DNA from: Gavia stellata
Taxonomy: Eukaryota > Chordata > Aves > Gaviiformes > Gaviidae
Direction of reading: 5' to 3'
Length of the DNA: 64,000 nucleotides
Assembly: GCF_030936135.1 (NCBI RefSeq)
Contig: NC_082594.1
Span: 127,262,668-127,326,667 of the forward strand
The notes beneath the pieces were generated by a model. That model was not told the DNA's origin and did not search any database. It saw only the letters and a list, made by a program, of their open reading frames with translations. The position numbers and the translations under genes are program-made. Shown piece by piece: positions 35,591-47,459 of this stretch (its first letter is position 1; the number at the start of each line of letters is the position of its first letter).

Positions 35591-36661
35591 TCCCAGATTT
35601 GAATTAAAGTCAGAATTACTGATGCTAGCTGCTGCCACCTTCACGGGGAAGACTGCTGTTGGTAATGAGAGAGCTCATGAAAGGTGCAGCTCGGCTGTGA
35701 AAATGGCAGCTCCAGGCGCAGAGCTGCCCAACGCCGTCCTTTCCCCTAGGGCTGCGCACTGGCTGGGCAAGCATCACCCTGGACACAGAGATTTCTTGGG
35801 ACAGAAGAGGCGATTACGCAGTCTGACCTCCCACCTTAGGACAAGCTGTGGCTTTTCACCTCCCAACCCTTAGGCTTTCTTACAGGCACCCAAGGGATGA
35901 GGCGACAGAGTGGGGAGGATCTGGCCTTTGCAGTATGAGCTGGGGAAAGTGTCCAGCTGCCCACCCAGTTTTGCGGGATGGGTGCTATGACTCCTGGTCT
36001 TTCCAGCCCTGGAGGGCTGTGATTAAGCTGTCCCAGCCAGGGGATTTTGGGCAGAAGGGAGGGTTGCTCTGCACCAGTAATGCCACTCCGTGTTGTCTCG
36101 AAGTGAGGATTTCCCCACAAATGCTCATAGTTCAAAAATGCCTCTTCCTGTGTCCGGGCTGTCATAACGCGTGTGATGACCTCCTCCTGTTGCAAGGAAA
36201 AGCAAAGGCACCCAGGAACTTCAGTGGTAAGAGTATTAAGCCTGAACTGCCTCCTAGAGAGCAGCGGCTGTGTTTGAGTGCCCATTGTGCACAAAACACA
36301 TTGGGATCCTACGTGTGTGCACACCAGCTGTGCGTATGGGAGATACCACTAATATCTTTGATGCAAAGAGCTGGTGTTGTGGATGTGGCAACTGCTGGGG
36401 ACAGTTATCAACAAGATGGCTGTGGAAGGCCTGACAACAGGCACTTAATTCATTTTAGCATCCAATTTGCAGAGCCTTGGTGTATGATGATGGACAGAAA
36501 CAAACTAATGACCTCTAAATGAAATTTCTCCTTCATTTAAACACAAAATGGGAGGATGGCAAAGGGAAGAAAAAGAGACATTTTATATCCTCTCCTTGAT
36601 TGTAATTCCCTGCCTTCAGCTAGATCAATATCATTTCTGCTGGAGATGGAGGCTGCCTCTG

Positions 36662-36675
36662 GTTTCCATGGCAAT
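36662..36675. promoter_or_regulatory. X-box-like site GTTTCCATGGCAAT
   Basis: This differs from the palindromic RFX consensus GTTGCCATGGCAAC at two positions. It lies 2.7 kb before the better match at 39385. Function is inferred from sequence only. Confidence 0.35.
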
Positions 36676-39384
36676 CTGGTTGTTGGAGGCTTGCAGGCTC
36701 CATGAATCCCCAATTTATCAGCCTTCTAGGCTTTAATAATGGAGACCAGCAGTCAGGCAGCTTATGAATGGCACATGTCTTTTGGGCTGGGGGAAGGGAG
36801 GCGGGGACGTGGTTTGTAGTAAGGGCTGAAGCCATTTGTTTTCCTGCCACCGACAGCTGAAGGGGGAGGAGTATGAGGGGAGGAGTAGTGCATTAATTCT
36901 GGATGCACTGAAGGAATTTCTAGACTTTTTTGCTGCAAATACGGAAGGTTTCCTCCTCTAGCCTCTTTTCCCTGGCCGACTTTGCCAGGGCAGAGGAGGA
37001 GAGCAGCCTCACAGCCGGTCCTGTGTGATGAGGTGGGAGCTGTAGATGGAGAACCTGAAGGCTCTAGCACTCTGCATGTTTCCTTCCTCTCCTTAACCCT
37101 CTTCATTTCAGGATCAGCAGTGTGTAAATGCCAGCACTCTGCCACAGTTTTGGGTTCGTGTTTATCCCCCTACTGAGCCTACCACAATTGCCAGGAGCTG
37201 TAAGATGGGCAGACCTCTGAGACTGGGACTGCTCTGTCTGTCAAACTTCTGTCACTTTGCTGTGCTTGCTACTCTCTGTGCATCTGCCAGGCCTCTCCAA
37301 ACCCAAACCTCCATCCCCAAAGTAGTGTAAGCCTCACTCCCTGAATTAATTACTTTGTTAGGAATGTCCTGGCTGTACAGGAATCACTATCATGAAGGCT
37401 GCATTTTGCTCACTTGGCCATGATCTGCTCAGGGTATTTCCGTTCCTTCTTATCTTTCCTCTGATTTCCCCCCTGTGATCCCACAGGGCAGCCACCCTAG
37501 AGAGGCTAAAGAATAAAAAGACAGGTCTTATCAAGACCTTGTTCTTCTGTCCCCTCGCATGCCCTCTGTTTCTAAACCATCCTCCAGAACTTAACCCAGC
37601 AAGGGGGAAAAGATGGGTGACACAAAAGAATACTGTTGCGTGAGATTGGGACATCCTGTTTTCCAACGCGTATGCCAAGAGCAGCTGCCAACTGTTACAT
37701 TCCACAGCTGGAAGCAAGTAAAACCCTCTATATCCAAGCTGTTCGAGTCACAAGGTATTTAAGGCATTACAAAAAGTAGCCTTTCCGGTCTGCAGGACCT
37801 ATGTGAAATCAAGAGGGGCAAGGGGAGAAGAAGAGCAAAGAACAACTTGTGGGTTGTTCCTTCTCAGGTTTTCCTCAGGTGAAGTAGTGAATGCCTTTTT
37901 CTACCTTCCTTCCTGGGATGGTTGGCAGGGTGAGGGTATTGCCAAGATTGCTGCACCTCCAGTTTTGGCCTGAAATTAGGACTTTGTGGAATTGCAGAAA
38001 TCACAGGACCAAGGCATCACCCCTGTGAAAGTGCTACTTGTGCAGTGTGGCTGGTTGAGATGCTGGAATGAAGAGGCAAGGCGACCCAGCCTCCTGGGTA
38101 CACCACAGGGTTCTGTGTGACCACAGCCCAGTTCTTCATACTTTGCTCACTCTAAAACGCAGATAAAAGCCTTTGCTTTCTTCACTGGGATGCCACAAGG
38201 ATAAAATACCTCCATGGTTGTGAGTTAGGCCATTGTTGTGGTGAGGAAGACCAAATAAATACTTACATTGCAGTCTGCCTGTAGCAATTTGGGAAGGTCA
38301 CAGGGGAGACAGCTCTTGATGTTCACAAAGGTCTGGGTTCATCATAAATGTATGACCTGGGTATTATATCCTGGTTTATCTTATATATCCGGAACAATCT
38401 GGATATTGTATCTAAAAGACCAGTACACTACCTTGCTGGAAAGTCAAGCAGTGGGTAATGAAGAACTGTAGTCTGAGTGTCTGCAGAGGCATCTTTGACT
38501 CTGGCTCACCCTTTTTGGGGAGATGGAGGGGCTGGTAGCCTGGGAGCTCTGCTGAAGGAAGCCTTTCTGCTCCATCGGGGCAGCTGAGGAACTGTCTGGG
38601 AATCAGATCGGCTCCTAGCTCCAGCTGATGGCTGGGGAGACCCTGCGCAAGTCACTTCCCATTTCTCCACTTCAGGCTGTAAAGACCACGGATCCTTGGT
38701 AGGAGTCTGTTGAGGTCAGCAGCTTTGACGCTGTTTGGCAGGAGGCCACTCAAGACCAGTGCAAAACATCTGCCTCCGCGGCACCCTTATCCTAAAAGGG
38801 CTCTTTTACCTCCCCGTCGGCCACTGTACCACACCGCCTCCCACTTGCCCACTGCTTTCTGGTGCGACGAAGCATCCCCAAAGAAGCACTGTGACAGATC
38901 ACGCTGCTGCTGGGTTGGGAGCACCGTGTCCTCCCTGGGGCTGCATTTGCTTGTAGCAGCGACAGTGGCCAAGAGAGAGGCATTGTTAAAAGATATGTCA
39001 CTGTCTGAAAACCTAACCGCTCTCGTGGGCTTCTTCCAATCCTAGTTGGATTGTGATTGCTCAGTTATAGGTACTGTACATAGGAAGTTTGGGCCAAAAG
39101 TGCTGGTAATAGGCAGGAATAAACAACCAGCCAGGACATCGTTTGTCTCAGCCTTCGGGCCTGGCTGTGTCCACGTGTGTGGGGAGGAAACAGAAGAGGA
39201 AGAAAGGAAAGCCACTTCTTTCCCATTTTCCGGGAAGCAAAAATATTTGCCAATGTAACTGTAACAGGGTTAACACCTCACATTCACAAGGAACATCCTC
39301 TCTTTTCGCTCTCCACCCTCTTCCTCCACCACTCCCATTTCTCTGGAGACCTCCCGGCTCCCTCCCCTCAGCCAAAGTTGGGGA

Positions 39385-39398
39385 GTTTCCATGGCAAC
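39385..39398. promoter_or_regulatory. X-box-like site GTTTCCATGGCAAC
   Basis: This has one mismatch to the palindromic RFX X-box GTTGCCATGGCAAC. It lies in a pyrimidine-rich, CpG-containing stretch of intron 2 (39340-39560), followed by CGGCAGCTGG, which contains an E-box (CAGCTG). This setting would suit an intronic regulatory element, but neither conservation nor binding can be judged here. Confidence 0.45.
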
Positions 39399-42300
39399 CC
39401 GGCAGCTGGTGTCTAGACACTGTGAAAGATGCTTTGCAACGGAGCTGCGAGCCTGACTCCCCTCAGCACCCCCTCCCCACCGCCGCACACCCCGAGCATC
39501 TCTCCCACCACTCCCTCCCTTTCCATCTACCGCACGCACGGATGCCAACGCAGGGTGGGATTTCCATCGTGGTGCTGGGGAAAGAAAGGCGCCAGGTGGG
39601 AGGAGAGGGAGAGGAAAACCCTAAGCCGCTGGGTCTTCAGCCTGACAAAGCGCAAAGGCAGCCGGGGCGACAGAACTGGGGCTGGCTGGCCTCTGAGGAT
39701 TTAACAGGACCAGAAAAAGAGGCAGCCATCCAAGATTGGAGAAGAGTCATCAGCCATGGGACTGGCAGAAGTTGGGTTTTTTTTCTCTCTGCTGGAGCAA
39801 CTGAGGTTGGCATACGTGGCACTGAAACAAAGATGAGGCGGTCCAGGAATAGAAGGCCCAAACCACCATGTATTGTGGCCGTATTCACCTTTTTGTTTTA
39901 ACCTTAACACGCTGCTTTGCCTGCTTCTTTCCAGTGGTTACTGGGCCACTTCCCTGGACCTCCTGCCTGCTGCTTGCAGTGGGGACATCCCTCCCAACCA
40001 CCTTGTTGCAGGGTTTGCCAAGGGGATGCAGATCTCCCAGGCGCTGTGTGCCCACCAGGACCTCCCCCCAGGGCTTGCAGAAACCGGGTGGTACCCTGGG
40101 TCCATCTGAGGGATTCACCAGGGGTTTGGGAGAAACCATCCAAGTCAGTCCCCTGGACCAGACACAGCCACTCACCTGAAATACCCAATTCCTTCATTTC
40201 TCAGTGCTTTGCTGGGCCAGCATAAGTCTGCCAGTTTTCAGAAGCAGCGAGTGGGGAGGGCGTAGGATTTTAGCACTGCATATGACGCATCGTAGGGCTG
40301 ACTGCAATGGGCTAACTTGGATCAGGAAGAGAACTGTGTAAGCAACAGCTCTGAACCTGAACTGCGTCTCATTTCAGCAGTCTCAGACCTACCGTCGTCT
40401 GCCTGGAATTGGCTTCTGGCTGGCTAGAAGGACAGATGGATCAGGACAGATGAATCAAGCTGTGAAGCCTGGATCCAAATCTGGATCCAAATGTCATTAA
40501 AACTAGGAGAGGCTCAGGTCAGGGATTTTAAATGGGAACTTCCAATGCTCCTTACCCTCCAAAAAATATCTCTAAACAGTGTCATCTCTGGGGCAGACAA
40601 GGTCTGCTTATAACAGGGCAGCAAAACCCAGATTAATATTTTGGGAGCAAAGAGGAGACCAGACGAGGCACAGACCAAGCTGTAGTTGGCAGAGGACAGA
40701 GGGAGAAAGGAGTGAGCATGACAAATGCTAGAGAAAGAGCAACGGCTGAGTAGATCTGGTCAATACTTAAGCACGAAGGCATGGGAGAGTTCTAGCTGCA
40801 CAATCAATATCAGCAATAATTACGCAGTGAGAAAGCGGCAAAAGCAAAATCCCTGCATCTGTAGTAGAATCCCAGAGTGTTTGTGCAATTTCTCTTCTCT
40901 TGGCATCAGCTGTGGTAATTTAAAGATCTGCAGTGGAACAGAGACAAAAAGGAAAACAAAACCCAAGCCACCAGCCACAAAAGAAATGATCAGCAGAGAG
41001 GTTGCTGCTACTATGGTCATAAGCTGATGTCTGCTCTGATTTAATTAATCTTGGCAAGTCAGACGGGAGCTGGGCAGGTCCCAAGAGACAGTGTTTTACC
41101 CAGAAATCCACTCAACCTAATTTCACTAATGTAGGGCAGTGGAGAGACTTGGAGAGGAGCCTGCACGCTCAGCCATTAGAGCACAGCGTAAGGAAAAGGC
41201 GGCTGGAAGTACCACCGCCCAGCAAAACTGCTGCTTGCGTGCCTGCTTCAGCTTTACAGCAACCAGAGCTGCATATGTTCGAGGCGTTTGCTCCTCAGCA
41301 GGGCTCACAGGCATGAATCTCACCCTTTCCAGGAAATAAATGGAGTGCTGAGGGGCAGGAGCTCTCTCAGACCCTATTTCAGCAAGGAGCTGTAGTTTCA
41401 TTTCCATATTGTTTCTCTTCCGTGAGCAAGGCAGTACCCTCGCAGGTACCAGTTGGAGCTGTAGGTATGAAGCATGTCTCTGACACAGGCTCTTCAGCTT
41501 GGAAGCAAATGCACTTCAGCCTCTCCTACCACGCAGCTCTATCGCTTAAGCAATTCTGCAGTCACAGTTTAAGGTTTGTCTGAGGCAGCCCAAAAGGTTT
41601 CTCAACTTGGCTGCCCCATCCAGGGTGCTCAACTGAAGTGAGATTGGTGGCAGCTCAGCTCACAGATGCCTGTCTCTGGGGCAAAAGTATCTCATTCTAT
41701 AGGATGATTTGGACTGCAGCATAGATTTCAAAATACTGAAACAAAAGGCAAAGCTGCAAAGCAAACTAAAATCTGAAAGCTGTGTCTGAGGTGGGAACAC
41801 AGGGCTGGAATAACCAGGAACAGTGCAAGTGATGACTGACATGCATTAAAACAACTGTGAGGGTGATGATTGCAAGCAAAAACTAGGTGGGTTTTGTTGT
41901 TGGTCTTGTTTTGAGTGGGTTTTTTTTCTTTTAGCTTTTTGACCTAGCCATTCCTACTTTATCCTTCAGGACAGATTTTATTTTTGGCCCCTCCTTAAGC
42001 TTCTTTTGCTTCATATTACAGCTCAGCCTCCCCTCCTGTTCTGCTTCCTCCACACATACACGTTGTGTTCTCATTTGTGAGTTTGGGCCCTCCTTTTTGC
42101 TCTGTGGCTGGACTGCTCTGTAACAAATGTGGATGTCTCCACTTTGGCTTGCTAAAGATGTAGGTGTTCCCAGGCTGCAACTCCTCTCGTCCTAAAGTAG
42201 GCATCTAAATAGGTCGTGTTAATAGAGTCCTAGAAATGTCATGTTTATTTCCGCTAATCAGAAAGGGAGCGGAGGGTGAGAAGATCAGCTGGAGATGTCT

Positions 42301-45300
42301 CTGTGTAGATGTCTGGAGTTCGGTGAGATGTCCATCCACTCCCACTTCAACTTCCCCATTTCATGATCTCTTCACGTGCATCTCGGTGCTGCCCCAGTTC
42401 AGGTCCAGCTTAAGAAGTAACTCACTGCCTCCTGCTTATTCTCTCCCTTGCAAGTGGATGCAGGGGACTCTGATCTTGCAGGAGGAGATCTCACAGAGCT
42501 GGCGTGTTCAGAAGGGAGGCAGCTTTAGACAGGTGGAAATTTGGCCACTCAGTATGAAATGCTTTTGTTCCTCAAGCAGGGGATGGAACATTTTGCCTAA
42601 ATGCCCTGAATTCTCACCTGCTTTTTCATCACTTTTTACACCTATTCCAACAAAGTGCAAAGTGAATGTAAAATGCCAAGGCTGTGCAGTTGTGTCTGTG
42701 TAACTGTATCCATCCACTACAAGCCAACACGTGCAACAGCCCAGAGTTCGAGGAAGTGGGAAATCAAGACTAGTATTGGGTAAAAAGCAATGTAAGAAAT
42801 ATCTTCTCTGATGTATGGAATCCCCAGGCTAGCTATCTACTAATCTCCCCAGGGATACCTTGCCCTCCTTTGCTGGGACACTGAAAACTAGGCTGGAGAA
42901 AACCCCAGAGAACATACTGCAGAAATAGCCTGCATCAAACAAACTGGTGAATGGTGAGTCAGGGAAACTGTCTCATGAATCAGAAACTGCTATTAACTGG
43001 CCCTGATGTCAGTAGGGTTGTGCTGCATTGCTCCTATTGCACAGGGAGAATCCTCTTCATTTCACTGCTGTGGTTTAGCAGTGCCACAGCTTGAACTTTA
43101 TTTTTTGTGTTGAATATTTTATCCTTTGTGATATTACTTCTCGCTAAAGTTCATTACTGTGTAATAACACTGGGTTGCTTCTTTTCCCTCATCCCAAAGA
43201 TGAATGAAATGCTGCTGAAGCTGCTAGGAAATAAGACATAGCTTAGCAGGGTGTAGCAGTGCGTAGGGTATTTCCCCTTATTGCTTCAAAACCATACAAG
43301 GAAAAAGAGGGAGAGTGGCTGGCTGAATTTTCTGTGATAATTCCTATACAAAAAGGTAGACCTCTTGTTTATATTTGGGACATCCACAGTCATGAAAATT
43401 TGCTCTAGTTTGCCACGTGTCCAGCATTTGGTTTGTGTGATTTCTCTCTGGTGATTTGAATATGTGATGAAGTGACTTTAAATCCTTTCTGCTGCTCCAT
43501 GACCTCAGAGCCAGTCCAGGCTATTTCAACCGTGGCAGAAATCAGTGCAGTCTCTGGGCTGCTTCAGCGGAGAGTCATCTGCCTACCACCAACTGCTCTC
43601 CAGAGAAGGGCAATGGGGGCAGCGAGGCACCCCCATGCAATTCCTTTGCCAGCCAGGGATCTCTGGGCGCCACGGGCACTCCCTGGAAATTAGATTTGTC
43701 GCTGTGGTGAGCCAACAGGGAACAAAACATGGCAGGAAACTGTTTTTCAACCTGCCTACTTATCCTAAGAGCAAGAACGGCATGGGAAACATTGCGAGCT
43801 ACCCCCTGTCACCGAGGTTGCCAGCTCCCCCACTTTGAGTGCAACCAGATTTCCTGCCCATCTCGCTAGGACAATTGTCAAGAGCCTACCACTGTAGGAG
43901 CTGGACCCCACTTTCAGCTGCTGATGTAACGGGGGCATCTGTGTGACTTAGCGGTTTGTATGTCTTGGCCAAGGCACTCAGTATCACAGCAGATACGCGG
44001 GACCTCCCAGTGTCTATCCCTGTGCTTGCTGCATTACGGGCCCTTCTGTTGCGCTGTCCTGAGGAAGCTGTGGGCACCGCCAGCTAAAATCTCTGCATAT
44101 TTTCAGTAGGAAGACACAGAAAGTTTTAAACATAATGAAATATAGTGTCAGGGCTTGTGTTCCTGAAGCGACATTGCCTATCCTTTGTTGCTCTTTCATT
44201 CATTTTGCATTTCTGTGCGGAAAAACCAGAAATTCTGCCTTACTAGGATCTATCAGAGCCTTTTAGCAAAGCATGCTTTGCTGTTGGCTAACGATAGTCT
44301 TTTGGTTCAAATTTAAGGGTTGATAGTCACGCATTGGGATTCTACTCTAGGCTCCATAATTCAGTGTGCCTCCTGCTGTGAACGCCTTGGAGAAGAGCAG
44401 GATTAAAAGGACTCCCCTCCCTCCCCATTGGAGTGTGATCAAGTAATTCAGGAAAATTAACAAAACTAGGGCAAGTTGGCCTGCTTTGCCTTCCAACGAT
44501 ACTTGCATCCTATTTTAATCAGTAGCCTATTTTGTCTTTGGTTAATGGTTGTGGCTGTCCCGTATATAGAAGGAGTCCTTGAGTAGCACTCTGTTTAGCT
44601 GTTCAGTATCAAGGGAAAGCAAGTCCCCAGATGTTTTTGCTGACAGGGGGTTTGCAGGTGCAGGGGCTCAGGACATGGTACTGGGCCATGGGGTTGTTCC
44701 CACAGACTTCTTTTGGAAAATCAACAGTCAGAGTTTATAAGACAAAAAGCATTTGAAGGTCCAGAAGCAGAGCCTTTAATGAAGATGATTCAGGATGGGA
44801 AGTCGCACACAACTTAAAGGTGATCCATATGGAAATGGTGGATAGAAAGGAATTTAAAAGAGAGGCTAAATAGCTGAGGGGGAGAGGGAAGGGAGAATGC
44901 AGCACCTACTGCCAGTGTTGGAAGCAAATACAAGTCTGCCATCTGATGGCATCGAATAGACCAGGCCAAAATGCATAAATGGTGTCAGTAAGGAAAGGTT
45001 CACACCCCAATTAGCATTCTTACTAATGCTAAACATGGGTGTGAGGATGCTAATCCTCACAAACTAAACATTGGCATGTGAACATCCGCATTGTTAAGCT
45101 GACGGCATGGGCCACGGTGTGATTTTTGAATACGCCAACTAGCTTTGCCTCAGACAGCTCCCAGACACAAGCCACACCGTTCTGGAGGGTAAGAGTTTAG
45201 CCATATGGACATGAGCTGTGTGGCGCCAGCTGGCCTCGGGGCCAGAGAGCAGTCCCTGGCCCATTTTATTTGCTGGTGTAATGTAATCCAATAGCCCGTC

Positions 45301-46672
45301 AGAGAAGCCAGGAACTGTCTGGTTCAAAGGGACCCCACAGTCCTCTGTGGATGACCACTGGAGATACAGTGATGCTACGGATGTGTGTTGAGTGCCAGCA
45401 CTGAGGTATGTGACATACCAATCTTGTGGTCTGCCCCACACCACCCAGCCCTTCAGCACTTGTTTCTTTTCCCTGTTCTTTATTCCAGTTCTGGAGTGAT
45501 GCTGCTTGCTTGGCCTCTCCATGGTCTGTGTGTATGGTGGGGGGGGCAGTCAGTGAGGAATGGGGAGAGATGGGGATGGAGCAGACCAGCCGCTAGAGTG
45601 CACTAAGCCCCTTGTGCATTATTCTGCCTTACAGCCCTGCAGCCCTGGGTGAAACATCACCTTCACCTGTAAAATGCAATCCACACGGTGCATAGACCTC
45701 AGTGGGCTTCTGAAAGAGGGCCAGGGAAGTGTTAGCATACCCTGATCTAAAGATGATGAGAGCTGGTCAGCAGGAACTCGGAGACAGTTAAATTCGTCCT
45801 GCTGCAGTGAGCAGGGCATGGTGTCTTGGGCTGGATGAAGCCTGCAGCAAGGTCACTCCAGCTTGAGGGGAGCTCCCTTTGTTCACCTTGTCCCTCCCGG
45901 CTGCCTCTGCCTTCCCCTGGGTTCTGATCCCCTGTCTAGTTCATCGTTGTGGGACTGCTCCTAGCATTCATTTTAACTTCTCGTGTGAATGGTGTGCCAG
46001 AAGAAGGTATCTCATTGACAGGCAGACCCAGCCTCTGGTTACACACATTGCTTCCCCCTGGGGCAGCTCTGCCTTCAAAAGGAGAGCCCAGAATACTGGA
46101 GAGATGTGGTAACCTCCCAGTTGAAGGCTCACATTCTTGAAGGCTTAGAGGCATTTCTCTAGATCTCTGCTAAGCGTAAGAGAAGTCTGAGTTACAGGTT
46201 ATAAAATTTTTCCCTCTGGGTCTTGCAAGCTTCAAGTGCGTGTAGAATTTTCTCTTCATGACCTCTTTAAGTCTCATCTGGAAGGATCTGTAGGACTAAT
46301 TAGGGGGGCAACAGTTCAACAGTGGTTGGCACAGACACTGGGTTCAGTAAAAGGGTAATACAGGTGTCCGATCTAGCTGGTAAGCCAAGAGCCTGATCAG
46401 TGCACCTGATTAAAGGAATGACGGTTGCCTGCCACATCAGCAGTGAGCTAGGCAGCTCCTTCCAGTTGCACATGCTTTCTGGCGGGGCTGGAGGTGTTTC
46501 ATGAGAGCTACACGCTTGTCTGCTGGGCTGAACCCTGGCACATTCTTTCCATGCCGCAGAAGTGCCAGGGACTTTGAGACCTGGGTCACTTTGGGGAGAG
46601 AGAAGCCTGAAGCTATGCAGTCCATCATGTGATGGCTGTGTGCACGTGCAGGATGCTCTAGATCATGGCTGA

Positions 46673-46702
46673 CTAACCCTGGACCATCTCTTTCCCCACT
46701 AG
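46673..46702 (+). promoter_or_regulatory. GAP43: Branch point candidate and acceptor of GAP43 exon 3
   Basis: CTAAC at 46673-46677 (within GGCTGACTAACC) is a good branch-site candidate, 26 bases before the AG. It is followed by the pyrimidine tract CATCTCTTTCCCCACTAG. The AG at 46701-46702 precedes the AT that completes the split Asp codon. Confidence 0.85.
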
Positions 46703-46791
46703 ATGCTGTAGAAGAAACCAAACCTACTGAAAGTGCCCAGCAGGAAGAGGTGAAAGAAGAAGAGAGCAAGGCGGACCAAGAAAATGCCTGA
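46703..46791 (+). CDS. GAP43: GAP43 (neuromodulin) exon 3, coding part
   Basis: This exon encodes the acidic C-terminus: with the G left over from exon 2 it reads DAVEETKPTESAQQ, then EEVKEEESKADQENA and the TGA stop at 46789-46791. That is 29 residues. The segment is rich in Glu and Lys and probably unstructured, and the end (KADQENA) is as I recall for avian GAP43. The frame joins exon 2 without any disruption. Confidence 0.97.
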
Positions 46792-47146
46792 ACATTAAGA
46801 AATGACTCCCCATTGCCCCTCCCTCCCTCCCCCTATCCTCTATCCTTCCTTCCCACCCCAATCTCGATCTCCCCCCTTCCTGCTCACATCTGTGAGCCTG
46901 TCCGTCCCTCTCCCATTCCCACTTAAACCCTTTTTCTCTCTGTGTGGCAAACATTTAAAGAAAAAAAAAAAAAAAAGCAGGAAAAATCCCAGTCAAACAG
47001 TGTGGCTTAAACATTTCTTTGTTTCTTGGTGTTGTTATGGCGAGTTTTTTGGTAATGATGATCCAATCATTTTGGGAAAATTCTTGCACTGTATCAGAGT
47101 TCTTTGACCTGGCGCGTGCGTGTGTCTGTCTGCCCACCGCGAGCAC

Positions 47147-47181
47147 GCTCTCTCTCTCTCTCTCTCCTCTCTCTCTTCTCC
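47147..47181 (+). repeat. GAP43: (CT)n tract in the GAP43 3' UTR
   Basis: About 35 bases are almost pure CT repeats with two short interruptions, followed by TGTGTGTGTG at 47186-47195. This is a possible binding site for pyrimidine-tract proteins in the mRNA, and a length-variable microsatellite. Confidence 0.9.
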
Positions 47182-47453
47182 AAATGTGTGTGTGTGCAAT
47201 GTTACGTTCATCCGAGGAGTCCAGACTTACCGAGTGAGTTAAAACAAAAGAGGAAAAAAAAAAAATCCTTTTCTTCCTTTTTCAATGTGATGGAATGAAC
47301 GAAAGAAAAAAAAAAAGAGCAAACCCAACAAACAAATGAATGAAAAATCATACTAAACCCCAGTTTGTTTTCAGAACTAAAACAACAAAAAAAATGTGCC
47401 AATTAGCATAATGCTTGGCTCCAGGCTCCTTTTTCAAACTGAACAATAATTAT

Positions 47454-47459
47454 AATAAA
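47454..47459 (+). terminator. GAP43: Poly(A) signal AATAAA of GAP43
   Basis: This canonical hexamer lies 663 bases after the stop codon. A G/T-rich stretch (CTGTTGGCCTGCGGTCTTTT and onward, about 47513-47537) follows at a distance suited to a downstream element. It is the only AATAAA I noticed in this part of the transcript. Confidence 0.85.

Larger units (their letters stand above)
23878..46702 (+). other. GAP43: GAP43 intron 2, complete (22.8 kb)
   Basis: This intron is bounded by the GTGAGT donor and the ACTAG acceptor. It holds two old minus-strand CR1 pieces (26400, 30880), a young CR1 3' end (33061), a foldback element (34447), X-box-like palindromes (30366, 36662, 39385) and an A-rich run (35567-35590). 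An AT-rich stretch at 25780-26330 looks like non-repetitive regulatory-type sequence. A moderately CpG-containing stretch lies at 39340-39700, inside a 252-codon open frame (39143-39901) with no recognisable domain. I see nothing assignable in 23900-25750, 26700-30350, 31150-33050, 35600-36650 or 39910-46650 except short hairpins such as 45040-45061. No exon of another gene was recognised. Confidence 0.9.
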
